In this document: positions 12,041-24,101 of the stretch, one piece after another | Layout: each line of letters opens with the position of its first letter | Numbering within the stretch: position 1 is the first letter of the stretch | Source of the DNA: Bimuria novae-zelandiae CBS 107.79 | Lineage: Eukaryota > Ascomycota > Dothideomycetes > Pleosporales > Didymosphaeriaceae | DNA: 64,000 nucleotides | Direction of reading: 5' to 3' | Assembly (NCBI GenBank): GCA_010015655.1 | Contig: ML976764.1 | Span: 94,049 to 158,048 of the forward strand | Program-made: the position numbers and the translations under genes | Notes under the pieces: model-generated | What the model was told of the DNA's origin: nothing | Seen by the model: only the letters and a program-made list of their open reading frames with translations | The model's database searches: none

Positions 12041-12497
12041 AACTGGGCTTGCGCTTCCCAAGGCATACCAATCCGCCGTGGCCGCTCTTAAGCTGGCGCG
12101 TACGCTATCCACCCTATAGTCTATTCAAGTGTTGCTTGTTCAAAGTGATGAGTAACCCCAGGATAGACAATACAATAGCTAAACATCGATTACTAGCATA
12201 CTTGTGTATACCCCAGCTTCAGTTTTCAGCTTCACGCGAGAGCCACCGTCTGCCGGGCAACCTCCGAGCACCCTACTTAATCTTCCAGCGCATCCCCATT
12301 CCACACGTGGTGCTCGTCGGAGCTGCTAACCTTCCGTCCGGCATGTGGATGGTGGATCTGCTCGAGGTTCTCACCGCGGAGGAGGTAGTCGTCGCTCCTA
12401 TGCTCACGCGTTAGCCCGGCCACGGTATATGAGGCTGTACACGCCGCCGGTTGTGCTAAGTATGCAAGGATTGTCAAGGTAGGCCAGGCTGGGGGGC

Positions 12498-13592
12498 TCA
12501 GAACCATATCTTGATTAGCTCCTCGGACACGGCAGAGGGGGTCAGGACGCCGGATTCGGTGATGATGCCGGAGATGAGGTCGGGGGGCTGTTACAAAGTT
12601 AGTTTCGTTATGGCATAGTAGTGGATAAGTGAAGGGAGGCTTACAGTGAAGTCCACGGCGTCATCGGCGTTGAGACCCGAGCATTTCGATTGAGTGGCGT
12701 TCACGTCAGCGACCCCTTCATCTTCCACGGCCTTGGTGTCGTCGGCGACCTGGAACTCGAGCACCTTCTGGTCGATGGGCAGATCGAACTGGCTGAGCGG
12801 GTACAAGCGGACGAACTTGTGGCTCTCGGCGACGACGTAGAAGGGCTTTCCCTTGCTCTTGGCGAGCAGGCCCATCTGGTAGGTTCCGAGGCGGGAGATG
12901 ATGCCGCCGTTTTCGACGACGCCCTCAGCGCCGACGATGACCATGTCGACTTTTTCGAGCGAGTACGCGACGGCAGCGTTCGTGATGGTGGCCACCGGGA
13001 CGTTGTGTGCGCGCAGGTCGGCGACGGTCTGGTCGCCTTCTTGGGCGTCGGAGGACTTGGAGCCTGAGTGCACGTAGACGACTTTGAAGCGCATGGTGCT
13101 GCTCTCGGCTGCGCGCCTCAGGAGTGCGCCGACAACTCTGCTGCCTCCGTTCGTCAGGACGGTTGCGCCGTCGCGGATAAAGTGCTTCCCGAAGCTTGCA
13201 ATCTTCTCTCTACTCTGCTTTGCCCGCTCCACGAAGAGCCTTCCATTACTCAAAAGATGGTTGCGAATCGCCCTGAAGTCATCGTCGGGACCGAGGTTCA
13301 GGGCAGCAGGGCGGTTGAGCGTAGTGACCAGGTAGCGCTGGAACAGATCGGTGCCGGCGGAGAGAGATATTGGGTTTGCGATGGAGGCTTTGAGGACGGC
13401 AGTGTGGTGTGCGAGAAGGGCGAGCGTCTCGGCGACGGTGGAGACGGACGAGTGGGCAATAGCTTCGACGAGGGCCTCGATCGCGGCCACGGGCATGGTG
13501 AGCTCGTTGTCGCCTGCTAGAATTGAGCGGTACGTCGAGACGATGTCGAAGTCCGGGAGCGGCTTCTCCGCTGTGGGCGTGTGGATGCTCAT
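12498..13592 (-). CDS. gcn3: translation initiation factor eIF2B, alpha subunit
   Basis: Join complement(12498..12587, 12645..13592), 1038 nt, 345 residues. The 57-nt intron (12588-12644) has gtaagc and cag ends, and its removal restores the C-terminus SGIITESGVLTPSAVSEELI, a signature end for eIF2B alpha. The start MSIHTPTAEKPLPDFDIV at 13592 is preferred over the longer open frame because it begins at the usual N-terminus. The Rossmann-like half contains ILTNGGSR-type and VVGAEGVVENGGIISRLGTYQ motifs, and KGKPFYVVAESHKFVRLYPL follows. As a regulatory subunit of the eIF2B GEF it senses phosphorylated eIF2 (general amino-acid control). It acts in the cytosol as an alpha2 dimer within the decamer. 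No disruptions are seen. Confidence 0.95.
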
Positions 13593-14136
13593 TTTGGCGT
13601 AGTTGGGGTTGTGTAAATGGGTTTGGAATTTTGCGGTATTGCTGTCTCTTTCACACGTTGAACTTTTGGAGCTCAACGTCAAGGTACAGTGGAGTCATTG
13701 CCAAGCCTTTGGTGGGGTGGTTAGTCATTCACGCGGGGCAATCCTTCATTCACGGATGCAGGCACCTCTCACGCCCTCGAAAAAGCCACAGCTTAGCCTG
13801 GCGTGACTTAACGTACTTCGGTTAGTTCTACTTGACGTACTTTGGTGAGTTCTGGGGGGACAGATAGCATAGGACATTTGCCGTGTTGTGGCTCGTGGTA
13901 CTCAGGACTGAAATAACTGAGAACCACACTCGTGAGAAGCAACTAAAATCGGGTACGCAACGTAACGTAAACATATCACATTCTATCCGGCCTGCAAGTC
14001 TGAACTGTCTGCCATTGGGGAGATACCCGCTATACACCGTGCCAAGACATTTAAGCGATCGGCCATCTCCGCCTTCAGCTGGCTTACCTCCATTTTTATC
14101 ACAACAACTAGTCAATCAAAAACTTTCACACAAATT
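13593..14136. promoter_or_regulatory. divergent promoter between eIF2B alpha and ALDH
   Basis: 544 bp between two divergent start codons (13592 minus, 14137 plus). It contains an imperfect tandem 24-bp duplication (13808-13855). Nothing else is recognisable. Confidence 0.5.
13808..13855 (+). repeat. tandem 2 x 24-bp imperfect repeat
   Basis: Unit 1 is 13808-13831 (ttaacgtacttcggttag then ttctac). Unit 2 is 13832-13855 (ttgacgtactttggtgag then ttctgg). They differ at a few positions. The repeat lies in the shared promoter, with the core acgtactt in both units. Confidence 0.8.
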
Positions 14137-15799
14137 ATGGCTACTGAAACTTACAAGATGTGGGTTGGAGGGGAGGAAGTAGAAGGTCGGGCGGAGCAGT
14201 CAGTCAGCCTACCTCTTCATTGAAACCCGTTCTTCCTCTAATAACATCAAGACTATCCGTTGAGGACCCCTCGACTGGAGAAATCTTCGCTTATTGTCAT
14301 GCAGCATCTGTCCAAGATGTGGATGCAGCCGTCCGCAATGCACACGCTGCTTTCAAATCTGGCGTCTGGTCAAAAGCGTCCCGCCATGTCCGCGCAGAAA
14401 CATTGGAACGCGCCGCCGATCTGCTGACCAAGAACTTGCCGGGACTGATCGCACTGGAAGTGCGACAGAGCGGTCGTGCTATCCGAGAGATGAACGCTCA
14501 AGTTCCAACTTTGACCAAGTGGTTCAAGTACTATGCCAGTATTATCAGAACCGAGGAACGGAGCGTATTGCCTACCATGGGGAAGCTGCATAATTGGATC
14601 GACCGTGTACCGCTGGGAGTTGTTGCTCAAATCACGCCATTCAATCATCCGATGCTTATTGCCGTAAAGAAGATCGCTCCTGCCCTCGCTGCAGGAAACT
14701 CCGTTGTGTTGAAGCCCAGCGAGCTCACTCCCCTCACGAGCATTGAGCTAGGCAAACTACTGAAAGAAGCGGGAGTCCCAGATGGCGTGTTCACCGTCCT
14801 TCCTGGAGATGGCTTCAAGACTGGTAAAGCTCTCGTCTCGCATCCTCTCATCAAGAAGGTGGACGTCACAGGAGGTACTCCAGCAGGCCGTGCCATCGGC
14901 GCCATAGCCGGCGGTAATCTGGCGAAATTCACTTCGGAACTAGGGGGTAAAGCACCTCTCATTGTCTTCGAAGAAGCGAACATTGACGCAGCCGTCAATG
15001 GCATCGCTTTCGGTAGCTTCATCGCCAGCGGCCAAACATGCGTTGCGGCCACGCGCATCATCGTCCACAAGAACATCACCAACAAGGTCCTCAGCAAACT
15101 CCGCAAGAAGGCTGAAAGTATCGAACGTCGCATGGGCAGTCCCTCGAATCCTGAATCCATGATGGGTCCTCTCATTTCTACAAAACAGCTCGAGAACGTG
15201 CGCACGCTTGTCGACGATGCGTTGCAGTCAGGTGTGTGGGTGTATGCGGGCGGCAAGCGAATGAGTGGCACGTCTGAGCTTGACGGCACCTCTTTTTCAA
15301 ATGGATACTACTACCCGCCTACCATCCTCGCCGACAGCCCTCAGCACAAGATCGTGGACACGCGCATTTGGAAGGAGGAAGCCTTCGGTCCGGTCATTGT
15401 AGTGGTCGAGTTCGAAACCGAGGAAGAGGCGCTGAAGCTCGCCAACGACTCTGAGTTCGGCTTGGGTGCTGCGATATGGACGCTGGATCTCGCGCAGGCG
15501 TACCGTGTTTCAGAGTCCATTGAAGCGGGAATATGCTGGGTGAACACGCATCATCGGAACGACCCTAGCAGTCCTTGGGGTGGGATCAAGAGCTCGGGTG
15601 TGGGAAGCGAAAATGGTATCGGTAAGTGGTGATTCTGAGTTGGACGTTGTCGGAGAGGAGTGCGCTGACGGATGTATAAGATGCTTACCACGCATACACC
15701 ACAACGAAGAGTACCATCATCAACTACGCCACAGCCGAAGAAAGTATCGCAAACGACGACTGGTTCAGAGAGGGCACAGGCGAGGTGAGGTATGGCTAG
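14137..15799 (+). CDS. NAD(P)+-dependent aldehyde dehydrogenase (ALDH superfamily)
   Basis: Join 14137..14198, 14252..15621, 15681..15799 (1551 nt, 516 residues). The start ATG at 14137 gives MATETYKMWVGGEEVEG. Intron 1 (53 nt, gtcagt...ctaataac...ag) restores the phase into QLSVEDPSTGEIF. Intron 2 (59 nt) joins ENGI-DAYHAYTTTKS. Catalytic features: the nucleophile Cys in ASGQTCVAA (~287), the general base Glu in ELGGK (~250), the oxyanion Asn in PFNHP (~150), and the cofactor loop KPSELTPL. Length and order are normal for ALDH. It oxidises an aldehyde to the acid; substrate specificity cannot be read from motifs. It resembles the betaine/semialdehyde-type ALDHs more than the cytosolic ALDH1/2 type, but this is a weak impression. 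It is probably cytosolic, since no signal or targeting peptide is visible. Confidence 0.93.
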
Positions 15800-16168
15800 A
15801 TACCCACATAGCACAATTCCCAACTAAACCAAAGCATCCATTTACATAAAAACTCCACCGCAATACTAACGTCACATACCATGTCGCGAATCACACAGCG
15901 TGACGAAGCACTTCCCTCATGTAGGAGTTGAAAATCATTTCAGAGTAGATTCATATATCTACAATCCATAGAGTAGTTTTCTATAGCTATCTGTCTGTCT
16001 CCTCATGGATTTGCAACGAGGATGCCCGTAGTGCTGGTATTGCTATCGACCGATTCGTTAACGCCTTTAGATGTTGTTTTAGCTTGCCACCCCAGTTAAT
16101 CCAGGTATCTTTAGACTAAGCTTAATTTTAGAGGCCTAGGAGTAATAGCAGGTAGGGGAAGTTTCTAC
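15800..16168. other. 3' flank of ALDH up to the transposon boundary
   Basis: 369 bp, balanced then AT-richer. No gene seen. It marks the edge between the housekeeping block and the transposon-rich block. Confidence 0.5.
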
Positions 16169-16170
16169 TA

Positions 16171-16266
16171 CTCGGCCCCTAGCGGTCGATATCGATTTTT
16201 CTCCGAAAAAGGCCGTGCGGAGCACGGCCCTACAAGCTCAATGGGCCACACATGCTCAATGGGCCA
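16171..16266 (+). repeat. left terminal inverted repeat of P1
   Basis: 96 bp. It contains a perfect hairpin (ggccgtgc-gga-gcacggcc) and two direct copies of ctcaatgggcca separated by cacatg, likely transposase binding sites. Confidence 0.93.
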
Positions 16267-16322
16267 GCTGCACTTTGATACCCACCACCACATCAAAACA
16301 CGCCCTATTTACATCAAATAAA

Positions 16323-18590
16323 ATGCCAAAGATCACGAAGAGCATGTCCACTTACCGATCCGAATGTGAAATTATCGAAAAACACGTTGTGGTGTTAAAG
16401 ACTTTGACGCGGCCGAACATACGCGCATACTGTCGCGATCGCAACATCAATCATCTGCGCAAACGCCTACAACGCGCGTTCAACGGCCAAAACAATAGGT
16501 CAACAAGGCCGCCTACTAATAAAAAGCTCTCTGGTGAACAAGAGCTTGCTCTCGAACGTTTTTGCGATACAATAGACGATATTGGATTTGGCATAACAAA
16601 GGATTTGGTGCGTGGGCAAGCAGACGCTCTGTTGGCCGCAGTGCACGAAGGAGATGACCCACCGCCGCGTGTAGGCGTCCACTGGGCATCTAGATGGCTG
16701 GATTCTCATACAAAATACTACAAGGCAAAGGCAAAGCCAATTGACCTTGCACGGAAGCTTGCCCAATCGCCGGAAGGCCTTCAAGCCTGGTTTAATAAGC
16801 TGGCTGAGTACAAACAACGCAGGGCCATCACCGACGCAAACATGTACAATATGGATGAAACAGGCGTGCGTATCGGTGTTGCAAAGTCGTCCTACGTATA
16901 CACAAAACGCGGGCAAGATATATTAATACCCACTGCAACAAACAGGGAGCTTATTTCTCTTGTGGAGTGTGGCGCTGCGGATGGCCGTTCTATTGCTCCT
17001 ATGCTTATCATCAAGGCAAAGTCGATACTCGAGCACTGGACCGTAGATCTGCCTAGCAATTACCTTATAAACGTTACAGATACAGGCTACAGCAACGATC
17101 ATACAGCCATGGATTGGATACAGCACTTTGAAAAGATGACCTTAAGCAATATACATGGGCAGTGGAGGCTCCTACTGATCGACGGCCATGGATCTCACCT
17201 GACGTACGAGTTTGCTGCTTTTTGTGAGAGTCACAAAATACAGCTGTTTACTCTCCCTCCGCACACTACTCATCTCCTCCAGCCTCTTGACGTAGGCTGT
17301 TTTCAGCCTCTGAAGTGGTATCACAGCAGGACGCTTGATTGGGCCTCACGTACAGGCTCAACGGAAATACGACGGGTAGATTTCTTAGCAATCCTCTCAC
17401 AAATCCGCCAGCAAACGTTCACTGCTCGAACAATACGCAGCGGGTGGAGGCGTACAGGCCTATCTCTATTCTGCCCCGAGCAGGTACTAGGGCCTTTAAG
17501 GGCCCAAGAGGCTATTAATACTAATAAAAACGCTACTAGGGAGGGCGATAACGTGGAGCGGCCTGTTACTCCTACTATCACGTCCTCTAATAAGGAGGGT
17601 AAGTTGCCTTTGCTTAATAACCTAACGCCCTCCACACGCGGCCGCTTCCTCAATCAACTACTTAACGCGATTAGTACGCCTTAGTTTAAGGAGCTCTCTA
17701 CACCTTTTCAAACGCCTCGGCCCCGTATAGCGCCTGGAGATATTAGTTAGAGTACACCGAAGACGGTCCGTACACTAAATTTACAAGAGAAAGCTATTGC
17801 CTTTACACTCAGGGAGTTACTGCCGCGCGAGGTAGCGGAGGACGTGATTTCAACACTTAAAGGCAGCTCTGCAATGGCCCGCAACGCAGCAGGCCTTGAG
17901 CAGGCCTTACACCGTACCCAGGCTGCCGAGCACGCTCGTAGTGAGCGTCGTAGGCGTAAAAACCGTACTGTCGACGTCGGCGGAGGTGCTGTTTACGCAG
18001 AAGATTGCCGTAAAATGGCTGCTCAGCGGGTGATCAACGAGGCCGCCAAACAAGAAGCAGCAGTGGCCGCTCGTCACCTCCAGGCGCTCAGCAAGCGTAT
18101 CAACACCTGGAAAAGGATACGTCCAAATATACGCAACTAGGGTAAGAAAGCAAGCAAGCGTTATGCTGAGGGTCTTACAATTACACAGAATAACAATAAG
18201 TGGACCTACACTGGCCCTACGATCAAGTATGAGCGCGAGGCCTGGGAGTACAGAGTCGAGGACCCATCGCGCGCGGAGATCTTCCGAAGATTGTATGAGA
18301 ACTCTATACAAAGGTTGGAAAGCAGAGGCAAGTTTCGGGCAGATCGATCGATCGCTGACGGCCGGTATGGCGCTGCTGAGCTTGGCCTGATGGCCCGCTG
18401 CTCCATGGATCCATATACAATATTGATACACCAAAAAGGACGCTCTGAGGTCAAGCAGGAGGCAATTGTTCAAGTCCCAGATAGTCAATTCACCATACAA
18501 GAGACCCAGGTCGTCAGCAGCGACGACGATAAAGGCTACTCAAGTCCATTTGAAGCACTAAATGCAGTAGAAGCTGATTGGGGCTTCTAA
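16323..18590 (+). pseudogene. P1 transposase (CENP-B HTH + DDE), three in-frame TAG codons
   Basis: From ATG 16323 one frame runs to TAA at 18588-18590 (756 codons), broken only by TAG at 17682-17684, 17748-17750 and 18138-18140. The N-terminal helix-turn-helix part includes SRWLDSHTKYYKAKAKPIDL (residues ~120-140). The DDE catalytic triad is visible as NMDETG (~180), LLIDGHGSH (~285) and LQPLDVGCFQPLK (~325), all with Asp intact. After the DDE domain come a linker and a basic C-terminal extension. The three stops are all TAG, as expected if CAG (Gln) codons suffered C-to-T at CpA, the RIP preference. The catalytic domain itself lies upstream of the first stop and is complete, so a shortened ~453-residue protein ending at 17684 could still be made. 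That length is near the usual Fot1-like core. Confidence 0.88.
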
Positions 18591-18659
18591 GCGACAATTT
18601 ACATACGGGACGATGTATTTTACATACAAATTACTATACAAATCGCATTTCGTCACATT

Positions 18660-18755
18660 TGGCCCATTGAGTATGTGTGGCCCATTGAGCTTGTAGGGCC
18701 GTGCTCCGCACGGCCTTTTTCGGAGAAAAATCGATATCGACCGCTAGGGGCCGAG
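18660..18755 (-). repeat. right terminal inverted repeat of P1
   Basis: Reverse complement of 16171-16266 with one difference (cacatactc instead of cacatgctc). The same hairpin and paired motif are present. Confidence 0.93.
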
Positions 18756-18757
18756 TA

Positions 18758-18953
18758 ATACGCTGCAGCCGCTGCAAGAAGACTGGCCATAACATGCGAA
18801 CATGCAAGAACGATATTATAGATACTATTTAATCTAGTATAGCAATTATATACTATTATCTTATTGTGTTGTTAAGATAGGTTGCTGTAAAGGTATAAAA
18901 AGTTGGTGGGGTGGGCCGCTCGCTTGTATGGGCCGCTCGCTTATAAAACACGT
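18758..18953 (-). mobile_element. end fragment of a second pogo-like element (P2)
   Basis: Reverse complement of the left end of the element at 39262-41096: the paired gagcggccca motifs and the accaactttttatacctttac stretch are shared, and both carry the aagcgagcggccc terminus. It ends at 18953 next to TA. Only ~196 bp remain; P1 adjoins the other side. Its insertion point falls inside the 3' end of the G1-a retrotransposon. Confidence 0.8.
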
Positions 18954-20613
18954 TAACCTTAATATAATCTAGTTTCTCATGCTTCCTCTTTTAAGTTTAA
19001 AGATTTTTTATAAGTAGATATGCTTTATCCCCCTTCTTTAGCTAAGGTACCGTTTTTCTTTTTTAGTTTATATAAGAAATGCTTTACTATTAAGCTTTTT
19101 TAAGATTCTCTTAGAGTTGTGTATGTGTTTTTTTTTATAGTTTCTACTATATTTATTACTTCCTCTGTCTTAATCACTGTGGACAGTGTTTAATTAAAGA
19201 GATATAAGTATCTTCTATAGTTTATATAGAATAGTGTGAATCCTGTTATTGCTAATAATTTATTGTTGTATGCTAACTGTGCCATAAGTAGTAAGGAAAT
19301 CTAGTTATTCTTCTAGTTATTACAGTAGATGCGTAGGTACGTTTTAATTATTTAATTCGTACGTTCTGTTTGTCTGTCGGTTTGTGGATAATATGCTATT
19401 AATAGTTTCTATTTCGTTCTAATTAGTGCTATAAGGGTTATCTAATAGTTTAAAGTAAAGAGTTTGTCTCTATCGCTCATAATTATCTTTAGAATACCGT
19501 AGTGTTATATAAGCTAATCTAGGATAAGGAATGCAAGTTCCTTAGCCATAGTTATCTTTTAATATAGTAGTAATTCCACGTATTTAGTAAATTAATATAT
19601 AATGTTTAATATTATATTATAGATAATTCCTGTTACAGGGTCCTTTAACCTTAGTAGTCCTATAATAAAGTCTATAGCGATGTCTTCCTATAGTGTAATA
19701 GGTATTTAGATTGCTTGTATCTCTTTATACTTAAGATGTGTGGCGTGCTTATTGCGCTGGCAATCTACGCATTTATAGATATATATAGTTACTACTTCTT
19801 TAATTCCCTTAAAGCTATAATTCCGCTGGATAATTTCTATTGTCTTTCTAATTCCTGGGTGTCCGTACACTAGGTTATCGTGGTATTACTATATAATTTT
19901 AGTCTATAGTTCCTTGGGTACTTCGCGTGTGAGTATAAGGAGTTAATTAAGTTTAGCTATAAGTTCTAAGGAACTATTAGGGTTTTTCTTTAATATTATA
20001 GAGTATATTTTAACCTTTTCTTTTTTATTATTTATTCTGCTAAGGGTATCTGCTTGTCCGTTTTCTTTACCTAGGGTATATATTATCTTAAATTTATATT
20101 ATCTTAGCGTTTCTAACTATCTTACTTATTATTAGGTTAGCTCTTTCGTAGTTATAAAGCGTGTAAGATTCTTATAGTCTATAAAAATTATAAGTTCTAA
20201 GTAACTATGTGCATAGATCCTCTAGTGTTTAATAGCTTTTACTATTATAAGTAGTTCTTTATCGTGTACTTTATATTGTAATTTTTCTAATGTGAACTTG
20301 TGTGCGTAGTATATAACTAGGTGCTATTTACTATTCTTTTCTTACTTTACGCATGCTCTGACTGCCAAGTCGCTTGCGTTTATTTTAATACGTAAAGGTT
20401 TGTTATCTTAGAAGTGTATAAGGACTAGTAGCGTAATACATGCTTCTTATAGCGTTTAAAATACTTATTTACATTCTTTTATCTAGTTAAAAGATTTATC
20501 TTTCTTTGTAAGGTTAGTGAGTGGTAGTGTAATCCTAAAGTAGTCCGTGATAAATTATTTGTTAAATTTAGTAAATTTAAGAAAGGCTTATACTTTTTTA
20601 AAGTTAGTAAGTA

Positions 20614-20836
20614 TGTCCGATTACATGGTCCCTTTGTTTTGGCAAGGTGGCTGGCGCACCTGTACCCTTACCGGAGACGCATTTCGCCCTTGCCTAAAGC
20701 GGCTTCCACCCTTGCATTCCACAACAAAGCAAGGGATATAGAGGCGTCTCACCTCTTAGATACTTAGACAAGAGAGAACAACCTTAGATTAATCAACAAT
20801 CATTCTATCTCATTAAGATTACCCTTTAATCTGACA
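20614..20836. mobile_element. solo LTR (223 bp) inside G1-a
   Basis: Bounded by TGTCCGATTA...TAATCTGACA, with the 5-bp target duplication AAGTA on both sides (20609-20613, 20837-20841). Its composition is balanced, unlike the AT-rich host, so it arrived after the main RIP episode or escaped it. Removing it rejoins the G1 pol homology. I cannot assign its family. Confidence 0.88.
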
Positions 20837-23800
20837 AAGTAACTTTTACTTCCTTACTTCTTTAATTTTTAAAGGGCTTACTTAGATGCCTTTAGTGTTA
20901 ATAACATGTCCTAAGAACTCTAGTTCTATAACATAAAATTTATATTTTTTTAATTTTAGTTATAGGTTAGCGCTATTTAGCGCTTATAGTACTATTTATA
21001 TATACTATACATAATCCTTCTCCTGCTTAAAGAATACTAGGATGTTATTAAGATAGGTAACTATAAATATGTTAAGGTAGTTCTATAGTATATTATTAAT
21101 TATTACTTAAAATATTGCTAGTGCATTCGTGAGTCTAAAGGGCATAACTTAGTACTTAAATAGTTTATATCTAGTTTAAAAGGCTATCTTCCACTTATTA
21201 CCTATTATTATTTATATAAGGTGGTATCTATCTTATAGGTTAAATTATGTAAATATCTTGGCTTGTCCTAGCCTGTCTCGAGATTCTTGTATATTTAGTA
21301 GTAGGTATTTATTTTTAATTATTATATTATTTAGCCTCTTATAGTTAATGTATAGATGTTGTGTTCTATCCTTCTTTATAATAAATATTAGGGGTAATAC
21401 TACTAGCAATTTTAACTTACGTATCTATTACTTATTAAGGGCTTTCTTTAGGAATTCGCGTGTCCATTAGAGTTCCTTTTTACTCTGGCCGTATAGTGGT
21501 CTAAAAGGCGGCGTTTTTCCTTCTTTAAAAACGATGCGGTAATCTCGGTGTGTGTGCTTAGGAAGGGCGTTTGCTCCTTTCTCTTTCTAAAATAAATAAC
21601 TCTATTCTTTATATTTATTAAGGATATTAAGAGGTGTGCTCTTCTCTTCGTGCTTACACTTAATAACCTAGTAGTTCTTACTAGTGTTTACTAAGTTAAT
21701 TTCGTGTTTATTAACTTCTAGTCGTAAGACTATATTATTAATAGCTTTTTTATTTACTATTATACTTTATTAATGCGTAGGCTTTACTTATAATACATAG
21801 TTATAGTGCTTAAAGAATAGCTCTTTCTTCTTCTAGTTAATTATAGGGTTATACTTCCTTAACTAGGGTAATTTTAGAATCACGTCATAATTAGCTTCCT
21901 TAATAATGTTAAGGGTAATTAATTCCTAGTGTCTATAGATCGTGAGGGTAGTCTTAACCTTGTATTTAATTGTTACCTTGCCGGGTATTAGCTATCTATT
22001 TGCGATATGGATAGCATAGGGTATGGCCTTCTTACGCTTATAGAGTCCTGCTCTATTAAGTGCTTTTCTTAATATATAGCTCTCTTATGCTCCTAAGTCT
22101 AGCATGGCTTTTATCTATATTCCTTTAAGCTATACTAATAGCTTAATTAATGCCTAACTATTAGTAGTATTTACTTCTTTAAAGGCTTTTTCCTGCCTAA
22201 GCCTAGGTCTAAAAAAGACATTTTCTCTATAACTAGCTCTGTAGATTTAATATGTCCTTTATTCTTCTTTCTTTAAGGCTATTGCTAGGCCTCTTTTAAG
22301 AGAGCTTCACTGTCTTCTTCCCTTATTACTATTTTAATCTTAAGAGTCGTAGTCCCTTTTAGTATATAATTAAATCTATGCTTGTTCTTCTACTCCTTAT
22401 ATTCCTTATAGTTAAGGTGTAAGCATGTTTGCTATTTATCTAATACGCATTTTCTATTAACTAGTAGTAATATTACTTAGTTTAGTACCTAGTTAAAATA
22501 TAAAAAGTATCGCGTTTTGCGTTTATCCTAGAGGTAAATATTATAGTAGGCAATAGGGTAGTTAAACTACTCTTATTTATATTATTAGTATATTTAGGGA
22601 AAATAGCTGTATTCCTTAGCTTAGTAATAAATAGTATATTAATCTTCTTTATAGAGGGTTTATTAGATAGTCTCGTGCGTAGGGTTGCGGTGGTCTAGGT
22701 CGTACTTAGGTTTATAGTTTAGGTTTTCGTTTAGGTACTTCTTCTTAGGATCTTCGTGGGCATAGCAATAATCTGCCATTTCTCGTACTACTTTACTAAC
22801 TAGGTTAGGTGAGTAAGCGTAGAAGAATGCTTCTACATAGTCTTATTATTTTATTACTATAAATCTAAAGTCTCCCTCCCTTAGTTAGTGTTTTTTTAAG
22901 AAGTTAAAAACATTTGTTATTTTACTAGTAATAGGTTTATTCTAGCTAAGGTAAGATATAAAAGATTAAGGCATTTGTTCCTTCTTCTTTTTCTTTTTAT
23001 CTAAACCTTTATATATATCCTTATAGAGTTATAAGTTAGATATCCTTAATCGCTCTAATCCTTCGTTATAGATATTAACTTGTTTAATAGCGTTTACTGC
23101 TTACTATTCTTCGTTGGTATGTTCTTCTTTATTAATAATTAGTACGTTTAACTATTTAGTAATCTTATTCTTAGATCTGCAGTTCCTGGTAATGTGGCCT
23201 AATTTGCCACATGTAAAACATTTACGCGTCTCGGTCCCCTGTCGTTAGGTTCTATCTAAGATACGTTAGTTAGGCTTTTAGAAGCCTATAGCCTTTCCTA
23301 TTCCCTTTTTTAGGTTATTAAACTAGACATCTTCTATAAGTTAGGGCCTATAGTAGTTACGTTACTATTATTAAGGTGCTTTTAGTAGCGCCCTATAGAC
23401 TATAGGTGCCTATTACTTAAAACTAGCGTTCTTTAGGTTCCTACGGAACTCTTCTTGCAAAGCAAACTACCCCTTATTAATATAAATAGTCTCTTTATAT
23501 AGTTCCTCTAAGGTTTTTATTTTTATACTACTACGCAGGAGTTCCTCGCGCACGTTACGTTTAAGGCCTTATTTATATATTATCTTAAAAGATTTATCTT
23601 CCTAGTTAAGTTATACTACGTACTTACGGAACTTAGCTATATATTTAGCTATAAATTAGTATTAGCGAACTATCTAGATTGCTTATCTAGCAATAGCTAT
23701 TTTATTAGTAATCTTAAATATTTATTAAAGGTATATTTTAAAGTTATTATAGTTTTTAATAATATTAATTGCATTAGCGTGTTTATTAATATACTCCTTA

Positions 23801-24101
23801 TTTTTATTATGATAATCTATATCTAAGTACTTAATTAGGTAAGGATAGATCTATTCTTTAGCGCTTCCTTGCATATAAGTTATAGTAAAGATAACCTTCT
23901 TTTTATCTTTAAGGTCTTAGTTCTAGTTAAAGAAGTAGAGGTCTAGCTGCAAAAGCTAGGTGTCGAGGAGGGGATAATTACTATTATATAAGTTAGGTTT
24001 GTGTGCCTTGTTCTTGCCATCCCTTATAGGGGTGACATAGTTGTCCGAAGCTATAGAAGAGGTAGGGGTCTTATTAGTATTTATATTAAGGGTGTTTAAG
24101 A

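Larger units (their letters stand above)
11623..12497. other. intergenic region with a duplicated segment
   Basis: 875 bp between the convergent MCM6 (+) and eIF2B alpha (-) genes. It contains two direct copies of an 89-bp segment (separate entries). The remainder (12041-12490) has no recognisable gene, and its frames do not resemble any family I know. Confidence 0.5.
16171..18755 (+). mobile_element. pogo/Fot1-type DNA transposon P1 (2585 bp), nearly intact
   Basis: Bounded by 96-bp terminal inverted repeats (16171-16266 and 18660-18755) that differ at one position, and flanked by TA on each side (16169-16170, 18756-18757), the target duplication of the Tc1/mariner-pogo superfamily. The ends are CTCGGCCCC...GGGGCCGAG. 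It carries one transposase frame with three TAG codons. It lies exactly at the junction between the gene block and the AT-rich block; its right flank is an end fragment of another pogo element (P2). The near-identity of the inverted repeats and the modest number of lesions argue for a recent insertion with light RIP. Confidence 0.93.

Noticed and set aside
14645..15289. 214-codon minus-strand frame inside ALDH
   Set aside because: Antisense shadow of a well-supported exon.
17682..18140. TAG readthrough or a recoded Gln/Sec codon in the P1 transposase
   Set aside because: All three stops are explained by C-to-T of CAG in CpA context in a genome with widespread RIP. No recoding signal is seen.
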